Virus record (IMG/VR): IMGVR_UViG_3300030107_002727
Span: 1 to 35,445 of that record
Source of the DNA: a virus
Reading direction: 5' to 3' (one strand)
Length of the DNA stretch: 35,445 nucleotides
Each line of letters begins with the position of its first letter. The stretch's first letter is position 1. A model generated the notes under the pieces. It had not been told where the DNA came from. It saw only the letters and a list, made by a program, of their open reading frames with translations, and ran no database searches. Made by a program: the position numbers and the translations under genes. Below are positions 14,515-22,689 of the stretch, piece by piece.

Positions 14515-15975
14515 ATGAATTCTTCTCACCTGAGAATTAAAAAATCTAATGAAGTTTTTCTAAAGATAGAAACTCAACCTCACATTGAATATGAATTAAG
14601 AGATCATTTTACCTTCGAAGTTGAAGGTGCTAAATTCATGCCTCAATTTAGAGGAAAGTATTGGGATGGAAAAATACATCTATTCGATTTAAGAACGAAG
14701 CAAATATATGTTGGATTATTAGATAGAATTGTAAGTTTCTGCAAGAAATATAATTATAGTTATGAATTTGAAGATAATAAGTATTATGGTCTTCCATTTG
14801 AAATGAATGATATGATCTCTCTTGAAGGGGTCAAAGATTATATGCACTCTATTTGTACGTATAAACCTAGAAAATATCAGATAGAAGGAGTATATGATGC
14901 ACTAAAATGTAATAGAAGACTTTTACTTTCACCAACAGCATCTGGTAAGTCTTTAATGATATATTCTCTTGTGAGATATTACGTTGAAAGAAAGAAATCT
15001 ATTATTTTAATTGTTCCTACTACATCATTGGTGGAACAGATGTATAAAGATTTTCAAGAATATGGATGGGAAGTTGAAAGATATTGTCATAAAATCTATT
15101 CAGGTAAAGAAAAATTTGATCCTAGACCTGTTACTATTACAACATGGCAGTCAGTTCATAAGTTAGATAGAACATTCTTTGAAAAATATAATGTTGTCAT
15201 AGGAGACGAGGCACATCAATTTAAGAGTAAGTCCTTAGTTTCTATCATGACTAAGCTGCATCATGCTAAACATAGATTTGGGTTTACTGGAACTTTAGAC
15301 GGCACACAGACGCATAAATGGGTCTTAGAAGGACTCTTTGGTCCCACATATAAGGTCATAAGAACAAAAGAGTTGATGGAGAAGGGTCATCTTTCGACTT
15401 TAGATATCATGTGCCTAGTATTAAAGCATCCTCCACAAAAGTTTTTAACCTATGAAGATGAAATACAATATTTGATTACTAATGAAAAAAGAAATAATTT
15501 TATTGTGAATCTTGCTTTAGATTTAAAAGGAAATACTTTAATTCTTTATAGTAGAGTTGAGGCACATGGAGAGCCATTATTTAATAAAATAAATAGTAAA
15601 GAGACTAATCGTAAAGTATTCTTTGTTCATGGTGGAGTGGATGCTGAACAACGTGAATTAGTTAGAGAAATTACTGAAACTGAAAATGATGCTATCATTG
15701 TTGCCTCTTACGGCACCTTCTCAACTGGAATTAACATTAAAAACCTTCATAATGTAATTTTTGGATCACCTAGTAAATCCAGAATCAGAAATCTTCAAAG
15801 TATTGGAAGAGTGCTAAGGAAATCCAAAAGGAAAGACAAAGCAACTTTATATGATATTTCTGATGACTGTACCTATAACTCTAGGAAAAACTATACATTA
15901 AATCATTTAATTGAAAGAATTAAAATATACAATGAAGAACAATTTAATTATGAAATTATCACCATAAAAATCTAA
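14515..15975 (+). CDS. uvsW: UvsW helicase
   Basis: Superfamily 2 DNA/RNA-DNA helicase that reverses forks, branch-migrates Holliday structures and removes R-loops, switching T4 from origin to recombination-dependent replication. The 486 residues match T4 UvsW (about 500). N-terminal domain with WDGKIHLFD near residues 50-58; helicase motif I SPTASGKS (139-146), motif II DEAH (231-234), motif III FTGT (257-260), SYGTFSTGIN and motif VI IGRVLRKS near residue 437. No Shine-Dalgarno is visible; the leader hairpin and late octamer suggest strictly late translation, as for T4. Confidence 0.97.
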   Translation: MNSSHLRIKKSNEVFLKIETQPHIEYELRDHFTFEVEGAKFMPQFRGKYWDGKIHLFDLRTKQIYVGLLDRIVSFCKKYNYSYEFEDNKYYGLPFEMNDMISLEGVKDYMHSICTYKPRKYQIEGVYDALKCNRRLLLSPTASGKSLMIYSLVRYYVERKKSIILIVPTTSLVEQMYKDFQEYGWEVERYCHKIYSGKEKFDPRPVTITTWQSVHKLDRTFFEKYNVVIGDEAHQFKSKSLVSIMTKLHHAKHRFGFTGTLDGTQTHKWVLEGLFGPTYKVIRTKELMEKGHLSTLDIMCLVLKHPPQKFLTYEDEIQYLITNEKRNNFIVNLALDLKGNTLILYSRVEAHGEPLFNKINSKETNRKVFFVHGGVDAEQRELVREITETENDAIIVASYGTFSTGINIKNLHNVIFGSPSKSRIRNLQSIGRVLRKSKRKDKATLYDISDDCTYNSRKNYTLNHLIERIKIYNEEQFNYEIITIKI

Positions 15976-15983
15976 AGGATATA

Positions 15984-16382
15984 ATGGAAAACGACTTCTA
16001 TGCTACAATAAAATTTAAATCTGGCGAGGAAATACTGTCAAAAGTTGCTCCATGCGATGAAGAAGATAGGATTCTATTAGTTCTATCAATGCCTGTGATT
16101 GTAGAAGAAGTTGCTATTAGATCTAATGTTTATGGATATAAATTTGAACCTTGGTTAAAAACCTCTAGTGATGATATGTATATTGTTGATATAGAAAATG
16201 TTTTAACTATGACAGAAAATACTGATTTACAAATTTTGTCCGTCTATGAAAAATATATGGAAGAGACTAGTGGTCAACGTTCCCATAGAGTGAAACCAGA
16301 TAGGGATATGGGATATGTAATTTCCGTAAGTGATGCTAAAAAACTTCTAGAAAAACTCTATAATAAGAATACTCAATCTTAA
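15984..16382 (+). CDS. Small conserved protein, paralogue of genes at 31100 and 31479
   Basis: A 132-residue acidic protein: N-terminal ATIKFKSGEEILSKV (strand with a Gly-Glu turn), a MPVIVEE strand, FEPWLKTSSDDMYIVDIENVLTMTE, and a helical C-terminus. The pattern of an opening strand, a hydrophobic P-x-x-I block, PW followed by a polar turn, then an I/L-V-x-x-M/L-T/V-E/D strand is shared with the proteins at 31100 and 31479. The short five-strand layout recalls Sm-like barrels, but I cannot prove the fold. It follows uvsW by eight bases with an AGGA ribosome site and ends before a nested hairpin. Confidence 0.75.
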   Translation: MENDFYATIKFKSGEEILSKVAPCDEEDRILLVLSMPVIVEEVAIRSNVYGYKFEPWLKTSSDDMYIVDIENVLTMTENTDLQILSVYEKYMEETSGQRSHRVKPDRDMGYVISVSDAKKLLEKLYNKNTQS

Positions 16383-16384
16383 AG

Positions 16385-16430
16385 CTATTATTTCTTCAAC
16401 CCTCACAGGGTTATTGTAATAGTATTTTTA
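16385..16430 (+). terminator. Nested hairpin, likely terminator upstream of gp55
   Basis: Inner arms AACCCT (16398-16403) and AGGGTT (16407-16412) with a CAC loop, enclosed by outer arms CTATTA (16385-16390) and TAATAG (16417-16422), then AGTATTTTTA. The T run is interrupted, so termination may be partial. Confidence 0.6.
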
Positions 16431-16434
16431 TATC

Positions 16435-16463
16435 TTGTCAATAGCATGTTTGCGTGATACAAT
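16435..16463 (+). promoter_or_regulatory. Sigma-70 early promoter of gp55
   Basis: TTGTCA (16435-16440), 17-base spacer, TACAAT (16458-16463) with an extended -10 TG at 16455-16456. It would start transcription about 19 bases before the gp55 ATG, and gives the late sigma gene access to host polymerase early in infection. Confidence 0.8.
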
Positions 16464-16488
16464 ATTAATAACTTAATAAAGTTAACAA

Positions 16489-16974
16489 ATGGCACCTAGA
16501 CGAAAACGATCCGAGCATTATGTAAATAATAAAGAATTTCTTGCTGCTTTAATTGATTATAGGCAGTTAGTTGCAATTGCCGAGACTAAGGGGGAACCTA
16601 AACCTAGAATTACAAATTATTTGGGATCTTGTTTTTTAAAGATTGCTACTCATCTTTCATTTAAACCGAATTTTGTTAATTATATGTTTAAAGATGATAT
16701 GATATCTGATGGCATAGAGAATTGCGTACAGTATATTCATAATTTCGATCCAGAGAAGTCAAGAAACCCATTTGCATACTTTACTCAGATCATTCATTAT
16801 GCTTTTTTAAGACGTATTCAAAAAGAGAAAAAGCAATTAGAGATTAAAAATCGTATTTTAGAGAAGACTGGTTATGAAGAAGTTTTCAATAATGATAATT
16901 CACTTGACGGAATCAATTCTGCAGACTATAATAGTATAAAAGATGCTGTTTATTCTAAGCTTCGCAATCAATGA
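16489..16974 (+). CDS. 55: Late-transcription sigma factor gp55
   Basis: Alternative sigma that directs host RNA polymerase to the TATAAATA-type late promoters, with the sliding clamp as activator in T4. The 161 residues compare with 185 in T4. The recognisable core is DDMISDGIENCVQYIHNFDPEKSRNPFAYFTQIIHYAFLRRIQKEKK (about residues 69-115), a region 2-like sequence: a helix resembling core-binding 2.2 followed by an aromatic, basic stretch for -10 recognition. No region 4 is present, as in T4. It has a sigma-70 promoter upstream, no obvious Shine-Dalgarno, and a four-base overlap with gp47. Confidence 0.96.
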   Translation: MAPRRKRSEHYVNNKEFLAALIDYRQLVAIAETKGEPKPRITNYLGSCFLKIATHLSFKPNFVNYMFKDDMISDGIENCVQYIHNFDPEKSRNPFAYFTQIIHYAFLRRIQKEKKQLEIKNRILEKTGYEEVFNNDNSLDGINSADYNSIKDAVYSKLRNQ

Positions 16975-18011
16975 GAGTAGCGGTTATAACCGATCAGCAT
17001 TTTGGTTGTCGGAAAAATTCAAAATTATTTCATGATTATTTCTTGGAATTTTATGAGAATGTTTTCTTTCCTACTATAGAAAAGGAAGGTATCACTACTG
17101 TTATTGATATGGGTGATACTTTTGATTCTCGGAAGGGAATAGATTTTTCTGCATTAACGTGGGCAAAGGATAATTATTTTGATAGGCTCCAAAAACTGGG
17201 GTGTAGAGTTATAACTATTGTTGGAAATCATACTGCATATTATAAAAATACTAATAATGTGAATGCTGTAGATTTACTTTTACGTGAGTATGATAATGTA
17301 GAAGTTTTAGCAGAGACTCAAGAATTAGAGATTGATGGATTAAATATTCTATTCATACCGTGGATTAATAAAGAGAATGAAGAACAAACTTTAAAAGCAA
17401 TTGAAAAGAGTAAGAGTTCTGTTGCAATGGGACATTTGGAATTATCTGGATTTAGAGTTAATAATCAGATTGTAATGGAGCATGGTCTTAGTGCAAATAT
17501 ATTTAAGAAATTTAGTAAAGTATATTCAGGACATTATCATACTAGATCTACTGATGGAACCGTATATTATTTGGGAAATCCATATGAGATGTATTGGCCA
17601 GATGTAGCAGATACTAGAGGTTTTCATATATTTGATACAAAAACTCTAGAACATACACCAGTAAATAATCCTTATAGATTATTTTATGTAATTTATTATG
17701 AGGATACTAATTACAAACTTTTTGATACTACTCCTTATGAGAATAAGATAGTGAAGGTTATTGTAAGAAAGAAATCTAAACCAAAACAGTTTGAAAAGTT
17801 TATTGATAAACTTTATAGTAGCAATATAGCAGAACTTAAAGTAGTTGAAAATTTCCAATTAGATGATGAAGAAACCTCTGATGTATTTGAATCTGAAGAT
17901 ACATTAACGATTTTGAATAGATATATTAAGGAATATGAAATAGATTTGGATAAATCTAAAGTTCATAAACTTGTATCATCTGTATATCAGGAGGCTTGTG
18001 AGTTAGTATAA
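16971..18011 (+). CDS. 47: Recombination endonuclease subunit gp47 (Mre11-like)
   Basis: Nuclease partner of gp46, resecting DNA ends for recombination-dependent replication and host DNA breakdown. The 346 residues match T4 gp47 (339). Calcineurin-like phosphoesterase motifs in order: TDQHFG (residues 7-12), DMGDTFDSR (46-54), GNHTAYYKNTNN near residue 85, GHLELSG near 154 and SGHYHTR near 186. The start overlaps the gp55 stop (ATGA at 16971-16974), so the sigma and nuclease are coupled. Confidence 0.97.
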   Translation: MRVAVITDQHFGCRKNSKLFHDYFLEFYENVFFPTIEKEGITTVIDMGDTFDSRKGIDFSALTWAKDNYFDRLQKLGCRVITIVGNHTAYYKNTNNVNAVDLLLREYDNVEVLAETQELEIDGLNILFIPWINKENEEQTLKAIEKSKSSVAMGHLELSGFRVNNQIVMEHGLSANIFKKFSKVYSGHYHTRSTDGTVYYLGNPYEMYWPDVADTRGFHIFDTKTLEHTPVNNPYRLFYVIYYEDTNYKLFDTTPYENKIVKVIVRKKSKPKQFEKFIDKLYSSNIAELKVVENFQLDDEETSDVFESEDTLTILNRYIKEYEIDLDKSKVHKLVSSVYQEACELV

Positions 18012-18012
18012 T

Positions 18013-18285
18013 ATGTTTATTTTAACTACTACTAAGGAAGATGAAGAAGGAGCCTTTTCTGTTTCAGATAGAACAGGACATAGGGTTCTTTATATTTTTG
18101 AACAAGAAGATGATGCTCTCAGGTATAGTATGATGTTGGATGATGAAGGATATCCAGAAACAGATGTACTTGAGGTGGAGGAAAGTCTTCTTATGCAAGT
18201 TTGTGATATGAGAAATTATAAGTATAGTGTTATAACATCAAATGATATAATGGTTCCTCCAAGAGAGAGGAGTTTAATGAACTGA
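18013..18285 (+). CDS. DUF3110-like protein between gp47 and gp46
   Basis: A 90-residue acidic protein. The order of features (an opening strand, then RVLYIFEQEDDALRYSMMLDDEGYPETDVLEVE, then a Cys-containing helix, and a C-terminal ITSNDIMVPPRE) matches DUF3110, a family I know mostly from cyanobacteria and plants, where FE-x-EDDA-x-RY and a C-terminal PP are typical. Function unknown. Its position between the two SbcCD/Mre11-Rad50-type subunits, one base after gp47, points to co-expression with recombination genes, and its family points to a cyanobacterial host. Confidence 0.8.
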   Translation: MFILTTTKEDEEGAFSVSDRTGHRVLYIFEQEDDALRYSMMLDDEGYPETDVLEVEESLLMQVCDMRNYKYSVITSNDIMVPPRERSLMN

Positions 18286-18298
18286 AGATTATATAATT

Positions 18299-20011
18299 AT
18301 GATTGTTTTTGAAACTATAAAATGGAAGAACTTTTTGAGCACGGGTAATCATTTTACTCAGGTGACTTTAAATGATCATTCAACAAATTTAATTATTGGT
18401 AGTAACGGTTCGGGTAAAAGTACGGTTCTGGATGCTCTTACATTTAGTTTGTTCGGTAAACCCTTTCGTAAAATTAATAAAGGACAATTAGTTAATACTG
18501 CTAATGAAAAAGATTGTATTACTGAGGTAGAGTTTAAGATAGGGACAATTAGTTGGAAGATTAGAAGAGGAATAAAACCAAATATTTTTGAGATATGGAG
18601 AGATGGGAATATAATGGATCAGTTTTCCCATTCAAATGATCAGCAGAAATGGGTGGAACAGAACGTTTTGAAGATGAACTATAAGTCATTCACTCAAATT
18701 GTTATATTAGGAAGTAGTACATTTGTTCCTTTTATGCAATTAACGGGCAACAATCGTAGAGATGTTATTGAAGATTTGTTAGATATTCGTATATTCTCCT
18801 CTATGAATTTAGTGATGAAGGATAAGATGCGTATTATTAGAGATGAAGTTAAAACTTTAGAATTGAAAAGTGAGTCTCTATCTGATAAGTTTGAGATGCA
18901 GCAAGATTTTATTGATGAGATAGAACAAAGAGGAAAGGATAATATAAAATCAAATGAGGATAAGATTAAAATATTAAAGATTGAAGTTGGTACTCATATG
19001 GAACATAATGAACTTATTGAATCTAGCGTTGTTGATCTTCTAGAAGAACAAAAAGATGTAGTAGGAGCATCTGATAAGTTAGTGAAACTTAATAATTATA
19101 AGGGAAAAATATCTAATAAAGTAGCGACCATTACTAAAGAGCATAAGTTTTTCACAGACAATAAGGTTTGCCCTACTTGTACACAACAGATAGAAGAAGA
19201 GTTTCGTGTAAATAGAATTGATGATGCTCAAAATAAAGCAAAGGAGTTGCAATCTGGATACAAGGATCTAGAACAAGCAATTAAAAAGGAACAAGAGCGA
19301 GAGCATCTTTTTACACAACTATCTCAGGAGATTACTAAACTCAACCATGACATTTCTCAAAACAATACTCGGATTAACCTCAAGCAGCGACAAATCCGAG
19401 ATTTTGAACATGAAATTCAAACTATTACCTCTCAGTTTGAAAACCGAAATACTGAACATGAGAAATTAGACCAATATGAGAATGATTTAAAAGAAACTAA
19501 AGAGAAGATTTTTTCTAAAAAAGAGAATTTATCTTATTATGATTTTGTTTTTGGTCTCCTTAAAGATGGTGGAGTAAAGAGGAAGATTATTAAAAAATAC
19601 TTGCCACTCATTAACCAACAAGTTAATAAATATCTTCAAATGATGGATTTTTATATTAACTTTAAGCTCGATGAAGAGTTTAATGAATCCATTCAATCTC
19701 CTATACATGAAGATTTTTCTTATGCCTCTTTTTCAGAGGGTGAAAAAATGAGGATTGATTTGTCTCTTCTCTTTACTTGGAGAGAGATTGCAAAATTAAA
19801 GAACTCTGTCAATACAAATTTATTAATCATGGATGAAGTTTTCGATAGTTCATTAGATGGAATGGGAACAGAAGAATTTATTAAGATAATTAATTACGTT
19901 ATTAAGGATGCTAATATTTTTGTCATTTCTCATAAGTCTGGTTTACAGGACACTTTTAGAAATGTCATAAGGTTTGACAAATTAAAAGGATTTTCGAGTA
20001 TAGTGCAATGA
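18299..20011 (+). CDS. 46: Recombination endonuclease subunit gp46 (Rad50-like)
   Basis: SMC/Rad50-type ATPase that works with gp47. The 570 residues match T4 gp46 (560). Walker A GSNGSGKS (34-41), a long coiled coil with a zinc hook CPTC at 291-294, ABC signature FSEGEK (478-483) and Walker B LLIMDEVFD (508-516), then the ISHKSG switch His. Order and spacing are canonical. The ribosome binding site is poor; the start at 18299 follows 13 bases of AT-rich sequence. The stop overlaps a downstream ATG (20008). Confidence 0.97.
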   Translation: MIVFETIKWKNFLSTGNHFTQVTLNDHSTNLIIGSNGSGKSTVLDALTFSLFGKPFRKINKGQLVNTANEKDCITEVEFKIGTISWKIRRGIKPNIFEIWRDGNIMDQFSHSNDQQKWVEQNVLKMNYKSFTQIVILGSSTFVPFMQLTGNNRRDVIEDLLDIRIFSSMNLVMKDKMRIIRDEVKTLELKSESLSDKFEMQQDFIDEIEQRGKDNIKSNEDKIKILKIEVGTHMEHNELIESSVVDLLEEQKDVVGASDKLVKLNNYKGKISNKVATITKEHKFFTDNKVCPTCTQQIEEEFRVNRIDDAQNKAKELQSGYKDLEQAIKKEQEREHLFTQLSQEITKLNHDISQNNTRINLKQRQIRDFEHEIQTITSQFENRNTEHEKLDQYENDLKETKEKIFSKKENLSYYDFVFGLLKDGGVKRKIIKKYLPLINQQVNKYLQMMDFYINFKLDEEFNESIQSPIHEDFSYASFSEGEKMRIDLSLLFTWREIAKLKNSVNTNLLIMDEVFDSSLDGMGTEEFIKIINYVIKDANIFVISHKSGLQDTFRNVIRFDKLKGFSSIVQ

Positions 20012-20160
20012 TGACTACTCCAAACTGGCAACACCACTCGAAGAAAGAACCGAAACGCAGTCTGAAACCACAGGCACTGCGACAAGCAAAATATAGAAGA
20101 AAAGCACTCCTAAAGAAGATTAGGGGTGCTTCTTCTTTGTCAACACTTATATGGAGGTAA
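20008..20160 (+). CDS. Possible basic microprotein overlapping gp46 end
   Basis: Fifty codons beginning with ATGATG that overlaps the gp46 stop in an ATGA arrangement. The product is very basic (NWQHHSKKEPKRSLK, then RQAKYRRKALLKKIRG) and could bind nucleic acid. A terminator-like hairpin (20102-20138) sits inside its 3' end, which argues either that the gene ends within a terminator or that the frame is fortuitous. I lean to a real gene because of the coupled start and the protein-like composition. Confidence 0.5.
   Translation: MMTTPNWQHHSKKEPKRSLKPQALRQAKYRRKALLKKIRGASSLSTLIWR
20102..20138 (+). terminator. Terminator-like hairpin after gp46
   Basis: Arms AAGCACTCCTAA (20102-20113) and TTAGGGGTGCTT (20120-20131) pair over 12 bases with one G-T wobble around AGAAGA, followed by CTTCTTT. 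The T tract is broken by C bases. Confidence 0.7.
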
Positions 20161-20162
20161 AA

Positions 20163-20327
20163 ATGCCAAAGACTTATCATATATACTTAGATGATAGATG
20201 TTTGTTCAAGAATTTGAATGATGATGAGTTTAGGGTAGTGTGGGGAAGACTTTATCATTCTTATTGGGATGGTCTTACTTATTCTGAGTGTGAGGAGAAG
20301 CAATACGATCTAGAGCCCAGTTATTAA
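20163..20327 (+). CDS. Small acidic conserved microprotein
   Basis: A 54-residue protein beginning MPKTYHIYLDDRCLFKNLNDDEF, with WGRLYHSYWDGLTYSECEE in the middle. It has an excellent ribosome binding site, GGAGG at 20153-20157 six bases before the ATG. I remember similar short proteins with an HVYL-x-D-x-C-L opening in cyanomyoviruses; none has a known function. It lies downstream of the gp46 terminator and 66 bases before the VWA gene. Confidence 0.7.
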   Translation: MPKTYHIYLDDRCLFKNLNDDEFRVVWGRLYHSYWDGLTYSECEEKQYDLEPSY

Positions 20328-20393
20328 AGTGGCACAGTCATTTCCCATAGAGGTGATTTCTTTTGTATTATAGGTTTATACGAAAGAAACTTC

Positions 20394-22610
20394 ATGCCAG
20401 TTAATTTTGATATTAAAGGACAGTTAGCTAAACTCCTTGCCACAGAAGATTTAATTATTGAGAATAAAAAGGTTCAGACAGCCTCATTTAATGTGGGAAC
20501 TCGTGTATTAACCTTACCAATGTGGGATAAAGCAACCAACAATGTATATGATCTGTTGGTTTCTCATGAGGTAGGACATGCACTCTTTACACCAGATGTT
20601 GATTGGTCTATAGAGAATCCAATGCCACCTCAGTTTGTAAATGTATGTGAGGATGTAAGAATTGAGAAGTTGATGAAGCGTAAGTATATGGGTCTTGCTA
20701 AAACATTTTATAATGGATATAATGAACTGAGTGATGATGATTTCTTTTCTATAGAAAATGAAGATATTGATAATTTTAATCTTGCTGACCGTATTAATCT
20801 ACATTTCAAGATTGGTAACTTCGTTGATATACCTTTTTCAATTTCTGAAAAGAAAATTGTGGATTTAGTTTCTAATACAGAAACATTTGAAGAGGTATTG
20901 AAAGTATCTAAGATGCTTTATGATTACTGTAAAGAAGAGAATGATAAAAATAATGAAAGTGGAAGTGGAAAAAATGAGCAAATTTCATCTGAAATGGATG
21001 AGGATTCAATAGGTGAAAGTTCTGAAAAGAATACTGATGAGATGAGTGATAAAGAATTACTTGACCTTTTAGAAAAAGGATTGGAAGGAGGTGAGTCGGA
21101 ACGTCCTGATTTGGGTGAAGATGAAACTGAATATGAAGATGATTTAGAAGAAGATATGGAGGATTTTCCAGTATTAGAAAATTCTACACCCACTGAACCA
21201 GAAGTTCAAACTGCAAATTCATTGGATAGTAAATTAAAAAATCTTCTTTCTGATGATAGAGTTGCTAATGAATATATTGAGATTCCTGAATTAAATCTTG
21301 ATACAATTATAAGTAAAAATGATGATATACATTCATATATTAATAAAGTATTCAGTGACTTTGTTAATGATGTTAAAGATACTGATGAGTTAGAACATCC
21401 TTATTATGATCATCGTATAACTTTTGAGGAAGTAGATGGTGATTATAGAAATTTTAAAAAATCAGCACAAAAGGAGGTTGGGTATCTTGTTAAAGAATTT
21501 GAATGTAGGAAAGCAGCTGACAATTATTCTCGTTCTGCTACAAGTCGCACTGGGATTCTCTCTACAGAAAAGCTTCATACATATAAATTCAATGAAGATC
21601 TTTTTAAGAGAGTTAATGTTGTCCCTGATGGGAAGAACCACGGATTAATATTCATATTAGATTGGTCTGGTTCTATGGGTAATATCATGGAAGATACTAT
21701 TAAACAATTATATAATTTAATATGGTTTTGTAAAAAAGTTTCTATTCCATTTCAAGTGTATGCTTTTACACAAGAATATAGAGGGGATGGTCCTGGTTAT
21801 TATGGAAGAGATGAAAAACTCTCAGAACATTATGAGGCAAAAGATAATTTATTTCTTATAGATAGTAGATTTTCATTAATGGAGTTTTTTACTAGTGATG
21901 TTTCTACCAAGGTATTAGAAGAACAAATGAAGAATATTTGGAGAGTAGTAGCAGGATTGAGATCTCGTACTGTTTATCCATATCCTGTTCGTTTATCTCT
22001 TTCTGGAACTCCTTTAAATGAAGCTCTCATTTCTTTACATAAAATTATTCCTTATTTTCAGAAGAAGAATAAACTTCAAAAAGTTCAATGCGTAGTTCTT
22101 ACTGATGGTGAAGCAAATCATATTCCATGTCATAAAACAGTTCAACGTCATTGGGAGAATGAGACTTATCTTGGTTCTAGAGGATTACATCCATTAAAAG
22201 ATTATCTAAGGAATAGAAAGACTGGATGTACTTATAAAGTACCTTCGGCATGGTTTGAGTTTACTAGCATCCTTTTGAAAGATTTGAAAGATACTTTTCC
22301 TAATGTTAATTTTATTGGTATACGTATTTTAGAACCTCGTGAAGCAACACATTTTATCCGTAGATATAATGGATATACTGATTGTGAATCAATAATAAAA
22401 AGATGGAGAAAAGATAAATCATTTTCTTTAGAACTTACTGGATATGAAAAATATTTTGGATTATCTTCCAATGCTTTGAATGAAGAAACTGATTTTGAGG
22501 TAAAAGAAGATGCAACTAAAGGACAGATAAAGAGTGCTTTTGTTAAGTCTCTTAAGAATAAAAAGATCAATAAAAAGGTTTTAAGTGAGTTTGTGGATTT
22601 AATAGTATAG
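20394..22610 (+). CDS. HExxH metallopeptidase-like / von Willebrand A protein (CobT-like partner of CobS)
   Basis: A 738-residue protein. N-terminal domain has SHEVGHALF with HEVGH at residues 58-62, a zinc-peptidase signature, followed by NVCEDVRIEKL (86-90) that may supply a further acidic ligand. Residues about 185-275 are a highly acidic, disordered linker. The C-terminal domain is a von Willebrand A fold with the MIDAS motif DWSGS (423-427), a SGTPLNEAL threonine motif and VVLTDGEA. This is the layout of CobT-type partners of MoxR/CobS AAA+ ATPases, and a CobS-like gene follows immediately. In cobaltochelatases CobS/CobT drive metal insertion by CobN; no CobN is present here. Antisense frames at 20924-21193 and 22232-22570 are shadows. 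Confidence 0.88.
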   Translation: MPVNFDIKGQLAKLLATEDLIIENKKVQTASFNVGTRVLTLPMWDKATNNVYDLLVSHEVGHALFTPDVDWSIENPMPPQFVNVCEDVRIEKLMKRKYMGLAKTFYNGYNELSDDDFFSIENEDIDNFNLADRINLHFKIGNFVDIPFSISEKKIVDLVSNTETFEEVLKVSKMLYDYCKEENDKNNESGSGKNEQISSEMDEDSIGESSEKNTDEMSDKELLDLLEKGLEGGESERPDLGEDETEYEDDLEEDMEDFPVLENSTPTEPEVQTANSLDSKLKNLLSDDRVANEYIEIPELNLDTIISKNDDIHSYINKVFSDFVNDVKDTDELEHPYYDHRITFEEVDGDYRNFKKSAQKEVGYLVKEFECRKAADNYSRSATSRTGILSTEKLHTYKFNEDLFKRVNVVPDGKNHGLIFILDWSGSMGNIMEDTIKQLYNLIWFCKKVSIPFQVYAFTQEYRGDGPGYYGRDEKLSEHYEAKDNLFLIDSRFSLMEFFTSDVSTKVLEEQMKNIWRVVAGLRSRTVYPYPVRLSLSGTPLNEALISLHKIIPYFQKKNKLQKVQCVVLTDGEANHIPCHKTVQRHWENETYLGSRGLHPLKDYLRNRKTGCTYKVPSAWFEFTSILLKDLKDTFPNVNFIGIRILEPREATHFIRRYNGYTDCESIIKRWRKDKSFSLELTGYEKYFGLSSNALNEETDFEVKEDATKGQIKSAFVKSLKNKKINKKVLSEFVDLIV

Positions 22611-22629
22611 GACAGTTAAAAAACTGTCC
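22610..22629 (+). other. Perfect hairpin overlapping the VWA gene stop
   Basis: GGACAGTT (22610-22617) and AACTGTCC (22622-22629) form an 8-base stem with an AAAA loop; the last base of the stop codon is the first base of the stem. No T run follows, so it is more likely an RNA stabiliser, a weak terminator or a protein site than a standard terminator. Confidence 0.6.
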
Positions 22630-22642
22630 CATTCCATTACCA

Positions 22643-22671
22643 TTGACATCATATTTCTATTATAATAAAAT
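22643..22671 (+). promoter_or_regulatory. Sigma-70 early promoter of the CobS-like gene
   Basis: Consensus TTGACA (22643-22648), 17-base spacer and TAAAAT (22666-22671), which overlaps a TATAAT at 22661-22666. The predicted start site leaves about 12 bases before the ATG at 22690, with no Shine-Dalgarno. Confidence 0.7.
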
Positions 22672-22689
22672 CATTGAAACAAACACATT

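Noticed and set aside
20343-20371. TATTAT at 20366-20371 as promoter of the VWA gene
   Set aside because: There is no -35 match at 16-18 bases and no extended -10 in the right register; evidence too weak to list.
22643-22666. TTGACA paired with TATAAT at 22661-22666
   Set aside because: Spacer is only 12 bases; the overlapping TAAAAT at 22666-22671 gives 17 bases and was used instead.
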